Below are positions 1-7,624 of a stretch of 64,000 nt of DNA, piece after piece. The DNA is from Verrucomicrobiaceae bacterium. Its GTDB lineage: Bacteria > Verrucomicrobiota > Verrucomicrobiia > Verrucomicrobiales > Verrucomicrobiaceae. The position numbers and the translations under genes are program-made. The notes under the pieces were generated by a model. The model did not search any database, had not been told where the DNA came from, and worked only from the letters and a program-made list of their open reading frames with translations. Location: the NCBI GenBank assembly GCA_027490195.1, contig JAIXYN010000099.1, positions 1 through 64,000 of the forward strand. Direction: 5' to 3'. Numbering within the stretch: position 1 is the first letter of the stretch; each line of letters starts with the position of its first letter.

Positions 1-5
1 ACATC

Positions 6-38
6 ATCCCGCATCTCGTAAGAGATGCGGGATTTTTT
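6..38 (+). terminator. Rho-independent terminator of a gene left of the window
   Basis: A perfect 12-bp stem (arms 6-17 and 22-33) with the loop GTAA is followed directly by a run of T on the plus strand. It therefore ends a plus-strand transcript arriving from outside the window. Positions 39-281 hold no further gene or site that I recognise before the penicillin-binding protein gene. Confidence 0.85.
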
Positions 39-281
39 GTGCCCAAATCCAGACCCAAATCCTGGGGCATAACACCTCGCTGGACTCCACGCGCTGTCTT
101 GCGACCTGACGCGCTTGGCTGTGGCTAGCTCATGCCGCTGGTCAATTCAGCGCATCGACTTTTCCCTCGCAGCGGAAATCAACTGCGCCTGACCTCTGGC
201 TTGACGCCGTGCGTGCGTAGCCGCATGTTCCCTTCAAGCCCGGCCACTCGTAAGCACTTCCGGCGCTTGTCTTTTATTCCC

Positions 282-2351
282 ATGCTTTTTTCGTATGATC
301 TGACCTCGTCGTCCCTGTTCAGCCGGTTTCTGGCGGCGGGTTTTGGGATGCTGGCCTTGCTCGGTCCTCAGGTGCAGGCCCAGGTGGTGCTCAAGGCCCA
401 GCCTGTGGAGTCTGTTGAAGACGAAGCGAAAAAGCTGAAGCCTGCGGTTCCTGAAAAGCAGGATCTCAATGCCTCCTGGGCCACACAGAAAGAGGCGCGC
501 GCCATGACCCTCAGCGTTCCCGCACCGCGAGGCCAGATTGTTGACCGCCACGGCATCCCCTTTGCTCAAAACCGCGCCGCCAACTACCTCGCGCTCGTCA
601 TGCCCTACATGGACCGCGCCAGTGATGCTGAGGTCACTAGCTTTGCTCGCTCCACCATCGACAAGGTCAATCAGGTGCTGGGCAAGACTTGGTCGCTCTC
701 CGATGAACGCGTGCTGCTGCACTACAAGCACCGCCGCTGGCTGCCGCTGGTCTTCTCCGTGGAAGAAGGTCTGAATGTGGAGATCACCCCGGACATGGAG
801 GAAAAACTCAAGCCTCTGTTGGGCACCAGTCTCGTCATTCAGTCGGCCTATCTGCGGCATTACCCACAAGGCGCTACTGCCTGCCATATCATCGGTTACA
901 CCGGCAAGACACGTCCTCTGCCCACAGGGCCCATCGTTGATGGTGATCCTGTGTTTGAGGAGATGGAGGGCCGCGAGGGCATCGAAACCGCTTTCGACTC
1001 CGATCTTAAAGGCGAGTCAGGCATTGTGAACGTCCTCTTCAGTCCGGATGGCAAGCGCCTCTCCGAGGATGTGCGCCGCGCACCCAGCCCCGGGCGCAAC
1101 GTGGTGCTCTCTATCGATTACAACTTCCAAAAGTACGCCGAAAACGCGCTCAAAAAACACACCACGGGCGGTGCCATGGTCATCATGGACGTCACCAATG
1201 GCGACATCCTCGCCATGGCCTCCAATCCCGGTTTCGATATCAATGAATTCGTTCCCGGCATCCGCCAGAAGCGCTACGATGAACTGACAAAAGACCCGCA
1301 TCTGCCTCTATATCCTCGTTCGTTCCGTGGTGAGTACCCCCCGGCCTCCACTTTCAAAATCGTCACTGCACTGGGCGCACTGGACAGTGGCAAGGTGGAC
1401 GCCAAGACGATGTATGACTGCCCCAACGCCTTGGAGATCGGTGACCGCGTGTTCAAAAACTGGAACAAAGAAGGCGAAGGCTCCATGAATGTGGTCAGCG
1501 CCATCAAGCGCTCCTGCAACACCTGGTTTTACCGTGCCGCGCTGGACTCGGGTGCCGACTACATCACCAACATGGCCCTGCGCCTTGGTTTTGGCGAGCG
1601 CACTGGCATTCCGCTCAAGGCAGAAGGGGAGGGATTCGTACCCACCAACAGCTACCTCCTCCAGCATCGCGGTCATAAGATGTTGCCTGGGGACTTGGCA
1701 AACGTCGCCATTGGCCAGGGCATGGTGCTGGCCACTCCGCTCCAAGTCTGCCAGTGCATGGCCGGTCTCGGGGATGGCACGCGCATCCCGCAGCCGCGTC
1801 TCGTCCTGCAGGTTCAGGATCTGAGCGACCGTGTGGTGATGGCCTATGAACCCAAAGACCGCAGACGCATTGATCTCAATCCCGAACAGCGGCAGACGGT
1901 GATCAGCGGCATGGTCGCCGTGGTCAATGGTGGCGGTGGTACCGGGCATGCGGCGGCCATCAAGCAGGCCGAGATCGCGGGCAAGACCGGCACCGCCCAG
2001 TGGCGCATCAGTAAAGATCAAAACCTCGCGTGGTTCACCGGCTTTTTGCCTGCGGGCAAGCCCATGTTTGCCTTCGCCGTCGTTTATGAAGGTGAGCCCG
2101 GTGAAGACATCAGCGGTGGTAAAAAGGCCGCGCCCATCGTGAACGAGGTCTTCACCAATATCTTTGAAAAAGCCCCGGCGGATGATCCCATGCTGCTGGC
2201 CATGAAAGAGGTGCCCAAGGCCACTCAAGTGGAGGAGGCTACCTCCGAAGCACAAAGCGAGGAGGTGCAGACCGCCCGTCCTGTCGCACCTCCACCGCCA
2301 CCGCCTAAAAAAGGCATCGGCGGCTTTTTCCGCAAACTCTTTGGCCGTTAG
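282..2351 (+). CDS. mrdA: Penicillin-binding protein 2 (class B peptidoglycan transpeptidase)
   Basis: Class B PBP that cross-links peptidoglycan during cell elongation, acting on the outer face of the inner membrane. All three transpeptidase motifs are present: STFK at about residues 356-359 (catalytic Ser), SCN at 411-413 and KTGT at 568-571. The dimerisation/pedestal region with the RGQIVDRHG motif precedes them. The tail is rich in Pro and Glu and ends with a basic stretch. The ATG at 282 is chosen because it puts a hydrophobic signal/anchor at the N-terminus; the same frame is open from 132 and 225, and no clear Shine-Dalgarno site decides the matter. No rodA or mreC lies beside it in the window. 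Family assignment is firm; the PBP2 subtype is inferred from the pedestal sequence. Confidence 0.9.
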   Translation: MLFSYDLTSSSLFSRFLAAGFGMLALLGPQVQAQVVLKAQPVESVEDEAKKLKPAVPEKQDLNASWATQKEARAMTLSVPAPRGQIVDRHGIPFAQNRAANYLALVMPYMDRASDAEVTSFARSTIDKVNQVLGKTWSLSDERVLLHYKHRRWLPLVFSVEEGLNVEITPDMEEKLKPLLGTSLVIQSAYLRHYPQGATACHIIGYTGKTRPLPTGPIVDGDPVFEEMEGREGIETAFDSDLKGESGIVNVLFSPDGKRLSEDVRRAPSPGRNVVLSIDYNFQKYAENALKKHTTGGAMVIMDVTNGDILAMASNPGFDINEFVPGIRQKRYDELTKDPHLPLYPRSFRGEYPPASTFKIVTALGALDSGKVDAKTMYDCPNALEIGDRVFKNWNKEGEGSMNVVSAIKRSCNTWFYRAALDSGADYITNMALRLGFGERTGIPLKAEGEGFVPTNSYLLQHRGHKMLPGDLANVAIGQGMVLATPLQVCQCMAGLGDGTRIPQPRLVLQVQDLSDRVVMAYEPKDRRRIDLNPEQRQTVISGMVAVVNGGGGTGHAAAIKQAEIAGKTGTAQWRISKDQNLAWFTGFLPAGKPMFAFAVVYEGEPGEDISGGKKAAPIVNEVFTNIFEKAPADDPMLLAMKEVPKATQVEEATSEAQSEEVQTARPVAPPPPPPKKGIGGFFRKLFGR

Positions 2352-2367
2352 TCCCCCACATACGCGA

Positions 2368-2793
2368 ATGAATATCCAACTCGCCACCGTCTGTGACTTT
2401 GCTGCCGACTACCAGGGCAAGCTCTGCATCCAGGGCGCTTTTGACACGCTCTGCGCGCAGACTTTTCCCGTGGTACATCCGCAATGCTCCATCGCCGTGC
2501 GGGCGGTTTTTCAGGCGGAGGATGCCGGCAAGCATGAATTCGTGATCCGCTGCGTCGATCCCGACGGCAAGGAATGCCTGCCGCCCATGCCTGCGCAACT
2601 GGATGTGACCTTTCCCTCTTCCTTCATTCCGTTTGTCTCACGCAACATTGTTTACACCCTTCAGCGCTTGAAGTTTGACCGGCATGGCCTGTATCGCTGG
2701 CTAGTACAGCATCAGGACGACACCCTGGCTAGCATCCCGCTTCGGGTGACGTTGTTTGACGAGCGCCGCTCCGCCACCGGCCCCGCCGGCTAG
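2368..2793 (+). CDS. DUF6941-like small protein
   Basis: A 141-residue protein with no signal peptide or membrane segment. The opening MNIQLATVCDFA and the IQGAFD stretch resemble the DUF6941 family of uncharacterised bacterial proteins, a resemblance recalled from memory rather than searched. It starts 16 bp after the PBP2 stop and ends 5 bp before the ACT-domain gene, so the three are probably co-transcribed. The sequence alternates beta-strand-like segments and ends in a Gly/Pro-rich tail. No catalytic residues are evident and no function is proposed. Confidence 0.7.
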   Translation: MNIQLATVCDFAADYQGKLCIQGAFDTLCAQTFPVVHPQCSIAVRAVFQAEDAGKHEFVIRCVDPDGKECLPPMPAQLDVTFPSSFIPFVSRNIVYTLQRLKFDRHGLYRWLVQHQDDTLASIPLRVTLFDERRSATGPAG

Positions 2794-2798
2794 TCGCC

Positions 2799-3278
2799 AT
2801 GATCACCTCCAAGCCCCAGACCCATTCCGAGATCAGCACTCCGGCAGGTACCCCTGTGCGGCAGTTATCCGTTTTCCTGCACAACCGCGTCGGTGCGCTC
2901 ATGTCCCTGGTCAAGCTGCTCACGGAGCACCGCATTGAAGTGCTGGGACTGTCACTGCAGGACACCACCGAGCTCGCGCTGGTCAGACTCATCCCCAGCG
3001 ACCCCGAAACCACTGAGATGCTCCTCATTGAAAAAGGCATCCCCCACGTGGTCTTTCCCGTCACTGTCGTCGAACTGCGAGAGACGGAACACTCCCTCGT
3101 CCACGCGCTCTCCGCGCTGCTCTCCGCCGAGATCAACATCGACTTTACCTACGCCCTCCTCGTTCGCCCTGCCCTGAATCCCGTCTTCGTGCTTCACCTC
3201 GACTCCCCCGATGTGGGTGCTGAGGTGCTCACTTCCTCCGGTTTCAAGGTGCTGACACAGGAAGATTTGAGCCGGTAG
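2799..3278 (+). CDS. ACT-domain protein, probably tandem ACT
   Basis: This 159-residue protein appears to contain two ACT-like halves. Residues about 22-80 (VRQLSVFLHNRVGALMSLVKLL) show the typical beta strand followed by the N-R-x-G-x-L loop that binds amino acids or other small ligands. A second strand-helix-strand unit follows to about residue 150. No enzyme domain is attached, so it is likely a stand-alone small-molecule sensor, as in AcuB-like or acetolactate-synthase-like ACT proteins. It is the last gene of the PBP2 run and converges on the exosortase gene with 48 bp between the stops. The ligand cannot be told from the sequence. Confidence 0.75.
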   Translation: MITSKPQTHSEISTPAGTPVRQLSVFLHNRVGALMSLVKLLTEHRIEVLGLSLQDTTELALVRLIPSDPETTEMLLIEKGIPHVVFPVTVVELRETEHSLVHALSALLSAEINIDFTYALLVRPALNPVFVLHLDSPDVGAEVLTSSGFKVLTQEDLSR

Positions 3279-3326
3279 GGTAGGGGAATGCGGGTCTGCT
3301 CGGCGTTCCAAAGCATCATCAAAAGA

Positions 3327-5114
3327 TCAAGGCTTGGCTCTTACATCCTTGAGCCACTCCTCTTTTGTCAGCATGAAGGTTGGGGCCAGCCGAGCCAGGA
3401 ACTCGCGTACATCCTCTGACGCATTGAGTTCTTGCATTGGGTCCTCCTGGCCCACGCGCTGCTCTGGCAGTGGGACGTAGATGGATGCCATCGCCCAGCG
3501 GTGCTGGATGTTGCGGAACACGGCATCGAAGTACGAGAGGAAGACGTGCTCGTAGTGGTCTGCGCATGTGGTGCCGTTGGAGCCGATGTACCAGTAGAAA
3601 TTGATCGCTCGTGTGCGGATCTTCACACCCGGCTGAGGCTCCGCATCACGGAAGATGCGCATCATCATGATCGTGATCTCACGGCCATCCTCCAAGTGCA
3701 GCGGGATCTGCGTGCGGTCAGTCACCGTCCAGCCCTGGTTCGGCAGGCACACTTCCGGGCGGTGCAGGCTGCGCTTTTCAAATCCGCTCAAGATCACCGT
3801 GGCCATGAGCTGCCTGCCAGTGGCGGACGCATAGATATTGCGCGCCAGCCGTACACCCTCATCCAGCAGGTTTTTCTCGTCAGCCGTCATGTCAAACTCA
3901 CGCCCTTGGTAGTCGCCCAAAGACAGCGGCAAGTAGGGCAGGCGTGAGTCATCCGGCCTGAGCTTCACCCCTGGTGCCGCCACATGAAAGCCGATGTCTG
4001 TGCAAGCGCAGATTCCCAGCACCAGCAGAGGCAGCCCAATGGCCGCCAGCAGCCGGGCCAGCATGCGGCGTGGCTCAGGGATGGCACTGACCTCACCCGC
4101 AGCCAGAGGTTTGCCATGCCGCCTCAGATTCGTCTTCATCTCACGTCCTTCCAGCAGCCAGCACAGCGCAAACATCCCCGCCAGCGCGATGCCAAAAACC
4201 GCAAAGCCCGCAAACGTATGGTAGGGCGACATTTCCTGGTGGTCGCCAATGTGCCTGCCCACGGCAAAATCAGAGCCAAACTGCTTCGTCCCCGCCACCA
4301 GCAGCAGCAGCCGCACCACATTGCCCGCCACCGCCAGCGGCACCGCGCATGCAAACAAAAGGAAGCGCGAGCGTGCCCGCTTCAGCGCCAAGTAGCCCAG
4401 CAGTGCCGAGATCATCATCAGCGCAAAGAGCGAATTTATCCCGCTGCACTTCGCATCCACATCCAGGCTGAATGCATCGCCGATCTGCAACCCCTTCTCA
4501 GCATCCGGGGCAGATTGCAAAGCCGAGCCCTCGTTCACTGCCGGCACTCCTACCGTGTTTAGCACCGCTGCCGCCATCGCCGCCGTCCGCGGGCGCAGCG
4601 GAGAGGCCAGGGAATCCTCCAGCGGCTGCATGGGCCAGGTGAAAAGCAAAAACAGCCACGCAAATGAAAGCGTGCGGAACCACGCCGTCCCCGCCACGAG
4701 CAGGATGAAACCCGACAGCACGAACTGCACCGCGAGAAAGCCCGGGTAGCCCGTATTCGCCTTATAGCCCAACCAATAAAAGAAAAGCCCCAAGGCGAGG
4801 GAAATCAGCCCCCGCCAGGTGCCCTGCAAGGGCAGACGGCGCAGTTCCTCACGCCGCAGCCACACCAGCCAGCCCACCAGCAGCGGCACCAGCAGGCAGA
4901 ACTGCCAGTCAGCGCTCTTGCTCACCCAGCGGCCCCAGCCGATCAGGATGCTCTGACGACTGTTGTAGTCCCACTGCTGGTAGGGCCAGACGAGGAACAG
5001 CAGCCCCAGCACCACCGGCAGCCCCCACAGCACCAGCCGCCGCAGCATTTGTGGCTGTTCGAAGAGTGAAAAGGTAGAGGGAGTGAGTGGGGTCCGGGTG
5101 GAATCTGTTGCCAT
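3327..5114 (-). CDS. Exosortase with fused C-terminal EpsI (DUF3485) domain
   Basis: Multi-pass membrane transpeptidase-like protein of the exosortase/archaeosortase family. In known systems these cut and anchor PEP-CTERM proteins in bacteria that make extracellular polysaccharide. From the ATG at 5114 the catalytic trio is Cys223 (in DAKCSGIN), Arg268 (in NVVRLLLL) and His299 (in PYHTF), spaced as in the family. A charged linker after about residue 335 leads to an EpsI domain with the HRPEVCLPNQGW motif. Many organisms encode EpsI separately. The frame is open to 5162, but 5114 gives a reasonable N-terminus. It diverges from the gene at 5199. I saw no PEP-CTERM-like tail on any protein in the window, so its substrates must lie elsewhere. 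Confidence 0.9.
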   Translation of the reverse strand: MATDSTRTPLTPSTFSLFEQPQMLRRLVLWGLPVVLGLLFLVWPYQQWDYNSRQSILIGWGRWVSKSADWQFCLLVPLLVGWLVWLRREELRRLPLQGTWRGLISLALGLFFYWLGYKANTGYPGFLAVQFVLSGFILLVAGTAWFRTLSFAWLFLLFTWPMQPLEDSLASPLRPRTAAMAAAVLNTVGVPAVNEGSALQSAPDAEKGLQIGDAFSLDVDAKCSGINSLFALMMISALLGYLALKRARSRFLLFACAVPLAVAGNVVRLLLLVAGTKQFGSDFAVGRHIGDHQEMSPYHTFAGFAVFGIALAGMFALCWLLEGREMKTNLRRHGKPLAAGEVSAIPEPRRMLARLLAAIGLPLLVLGICACTDIGFHVAAPGVKLRPDDSRLPYLPLSLGDYQGREFDMTADEKNLLDEGVRLARNIYASATGRQLMATVILSGFEKRSLHRPEVCLPNQGWTVTDRTQIPLHLEDGREITIMMMRIFRDAEPQPGVKIRTRAINFYWYIGSNGTTCADHYEHVFLSYFDAVFRNIQHRWAMASIYVPLPEQRVGQEDPMQELNASEDVREFLARLAPTFMLTKEEWLKDVRAKP

Positions 5115-5198
5115 GACGTGGGTTGACGGACAAAGGCTGGCCTTGTTTGTTGGTCCTGGCAACCTTCATCGCGTAACGTCACTGACGCATCTTTCTGC

Positions 5199-6329
5199 AT
5201 GTCCGATCCGCTTCCCCCCACCTCATCCCCAGCAACCGACGCCGAAGAAGACGCGGAGGCTGCCTTGGTCTTTGCCCGCTGCAGCCCGGCACAGGCAGAG
5301 GCCGAAGACGGCCCCACCACTGCCAAGACGAAATCCGCCACCTCCGGCCAGAACAAGGACGAGCTCTGGGACCCTCCGGCCAATCTCCGCCGCTCTCACC
5401 TGACCTACCGGCATCTGGTCATCTCACTCTGCACCTCGATTCTCATTGGCGTGGTGCTCCTGTTCGTTGGCAGATGGTTCTACCTCCAGAAGATCGAACC
5501 TCGGCTGTCCCTCAGCACCTCGCCTTCCACCACTCCAGCGCCTGCACCCACTGCGGTGCCCAGTTCTGCGCCATCTGACGCTGCACTCAGGCAAGCACTC
5601 GCCAAATCTGCCGAACAGATCGCCGTACTTGAAAAACAGGTGGATGTCATGCGCCGCGAGCAGTTGCTCATGCAGCAGAACACCCGTGAGTCCCTCGAAA
5701 GCATCTCAGCCACACTGAAGATTCCAGCACCCGCGCCTGCACCCCAGGCCTCCGTGACCGACCAGACCGGCACTCCTCGCATGGCCGACATGAGACCTCA
5801 GGTCACGCCCACCCAGCAGGAGTTCCTCCAACTCAAAGAGCGCAACCGCCTCACGCAGTATGCAGATGAAGCCATCGCCACCGGCGAGCGCCGCCCCATC
5901 GAGTTGCTTGTTGAGTACATGCGCGATCCCCAGCTCCCCCACCTGCATGACGCCGCGCAGGCCGAGTTCATGCGAGCCATCCGCGCCATCCAGATCCTCC
6001 AGCGTGAAGAGCCCGGCTATCGCCTCCCCGTCGCCGAACTCTTCAAAGACAGCAACATCCGCGATGAGGCCGATGTCCCTGCCGCCGCCTTGCTCAAGCT
6101 CCTTGCCGACTACAAAGCCCCGTGGGAAGTGCGCGTCCGCGTCTGCTTCCTCCTCATCGGCAGCCCGCTGCCCGAAACCAACGCCCAACTCATCAAAGCC
6201 ATCAAGGAAGACCCCTCCCTCGATGTCGCCAAGCACGCCCAGCTCGCGCTCGAGCAGCGCATCAAAAAACGCTTCCGCATCTTCGACATTCCCGCTATCG
6301 AGGCATGGTTCAAATCGCAGGGGCTGTAA
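5199..6329 (+). CDS. Unknown single-pass membrane protein with coiled coil
   Basis: Not recognised as a named family. The 376 residues show an acidic, Pro/Ala-rich cytoplasmic N-terminus (1-70), one membrane helix at about 73-91, a Pro/Ala/Ser-rich linker, a heptad-like coiled coil at about 135-175, a second Pro-rich linker, and an alpha-helical C-terminal domain from about 205 that looks like short helical repeats. It is divergently arranged from the exosortase gene with an 84-bp gap, so the two could share a control region. Pairing of such a protein with an exosortase suggests an envelope role, but that is only contextual. Confidence 0.75.
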   Translation: MSDPLPPTSSPATDAEEDAEAALVFARCSPAQAEAEDGPTTAKTKSATSGQNKDELWDPPANLRRSHLTYRHLVISLCTSILIGVVLLFVGRWFYLQKIEPRLSLSTSPSTTPAPAPTAVPSSAPSDAALRQALAKSAEQIAVLEKQVDVMRREQLLMQQNTRESLESISATLKIPAPAPAPQASVTDQTGTPRMADMRPQVTPTQQEFLQLKERNRLTQYADEAIATGERRPIELLVEYMRDPQLPHLHDAAQAEFMRAIRAIQILQREEPGYRLPVAELFKDSNIRDEADVPAAALLKLLADYKAPWEVRVRVCFLLIGSPLPETNAQLIKAIKEDPSLDVAKHAQLALEQRIKKRFRIFDIPAIEAWFKSQGL

Positions 6330-6376
6330 TCCTCCGAATGCCCTGACCTTTGAACTTTTGACTCCGCCCGTCCCCC

Positions 6377-7579
6377 ATGAAAGCCCTTTTCCTCACCAAC
6401 GAATTTCCTCCTCACATCTACGGCGGCGCCGGCGTTCACGTCGAGTACCTCACCCGTGAGCTCGCCAAGCTCATGGAGATCGACGTTCGCTGCTTTGGCG
6501 ATCAGGCCAGCCATGAAGGCAATCTCCACGTCCAGGGCTTCGGCCTCGACACCACCGGTTGGGACAGCCCCCTGAATCTCAAGTCCGTCTTTGGTGCCCT
6601 CCAGCGCTGCCTCGACTTCAACACTCGCGGTATCGACGCCAGCATCGTCCACCTCCACACCTGGTATGCGCACTTCGGCGGCATCCTCGCCAAGCTCAAC
6701 TACGGCGTCCCCATGGTCCTCACCGTCCACTCTCTGGAGCCCCTCCGCCCGTGGAAGCGTGAGCAGCTCGGCCACGGCTACGACTTCACCGTCTGGCTCG
6801 AAAGCACCGCCCTCAAAATGGCCGATGCCATCATCGCCGTCTCCGAAGGCACCAAGGCCGACATCCTCCAGCACTTCGATGTCGATCCGCACAAAGTCCA
6901 CGTCATCTACAACGGCATCGACCTCGCCGAATACCGCCGCACCGAAGCCCCCGACGTCCTTCGCAAATACGGCGTCGATCCCGACAAACCCTACGTCCTC
7001 TTCGTTGGTCGCATCGCCCGGCAGAAAGGCATCGTCCACCTCGTTCGCGCCATCCAGCATCTGGATCCCGGCTTCCAGGTCGTCCTCTGCGCCGGTGCCC
7101 CCGACACCATCGAAATCAAAGAAGAAATGGAAGCCGCCGTCGCCGCTGCCAGCGCCGTCCGCCCCGGCGTCATCTGGGTGCAGTCCATGCTCCCCCTCCA
7201 GGAAAAGATCGTCATGTATTCCCATGCCGAAGTCTTCTGCTGCCCTTCGATCTATGAGCCCTTCGGCATCATCAATCTCGAAGCCATGGCCTGCGAGACC
7301 GCCGTCGTCGCCAGCGCTGTCGGCGGCATCAAAGAAGTCGTCGTCGATGGCGAGACCGGCATCCTCGTCCCCCTGGAGCAGCAGAGCGAAAGCCCCTTCG
7401 AAGCGCTCCACCCAGAGAAATTCGCCCGTGGCCTCGCCGCCGGCATCAACAAGCTCATGGCCGACCCCACCCTGCGCAACCGCATGGCCCAGGCCGGTCG
7501 CCAGCGCGCTGAGGACCATTTTAGCTGGAAGAGCATCGCCCGGAAGACCCTGGCGCTGTATAAGACGCTGGCGGGGTAG
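6377..7579 (+). CDS. glgA: Glycogen synthase of the GT4 GlgA/GlgM type
   Basis: GT-B retaining glycosyltransferase, 400 residues. The N-terminus has the GGAG glycine loop (about 16-19) typical of glycogen or maltose-1-phosphate synthases that use ADP-glucose. The C-terminal half has the E-x7-E motif (E294 in EPFGIINLE and E302) and the RIARQKG phosphate-binding stretch. The length and the opening FPPHIYGGAGVH match the actinobacterial-type enzyme (TIGR02149-like) better than the longer GT5 GlgA of E. coli. Whether it elongates glycogen or makes maltose-1-phosphate (GlgM) cannot be told, because no glgB, glgC or glgE is nearby. It starts 47 bp after the preceding gene and is probably co-transcribed with it. 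Confidence 0.88.
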   Translation: MKALFLTNEFPPHIYGGAGVHVEYLTRELAKLMEIDVRCFGDQASHEGNLHVQGFGLDTTGWDSPLNLKSVFGALQRCLDFNTRGIDASIVHLHTWYAHFGGILAKLNYGVPMVLTVHSLEPLRPWKREQLGHGYDFTVWLESTALKMADAIIAVSEGTKADILQHFDVDPHKVHVIYNGIDLAEYRRTEAPDVLRKYGVDPDKPYVLFVGRIARQKGIVHLVRAIQHLDPGFQVVLCAGAPDTIEIKEEMEAAVAAASAVRPGVIWVQSMLPLQEKIVMYSHAEVFCCPSIYEPFGIINLEAMACETAVVASAVGGIKEVVVDGETGILVPLEQQSESPFEALHPEKFARGLAAGINKLMADPTLRNRMAQAGRQRAEDHFSWKSIARKTLALYKTLAG

Positions 7580-7624
7580 AGGCGGGGCTTGCCTGCTTGG
7601 CGAGATGAACGATGCCCCTATTTT

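Noticed and set aside
1308..2387. Long open frame on the minus strand opposite the PBP2 gene
   Set aside because: It is an antisense shadow of a GC-rich gene with complete transpeptidase motifs on the plus strand, and it shows no family features.
6110..7519. 469-codon minus-strand frame opposite glgA, and a 423-codon plus-strand frame in another phase (6591-7862)
   Set aside because: Both have highly biased composition (Gly/Asp/Ala or Ser/Pro runs) that comes from the third-position GC of glgA, which has all its motifs.
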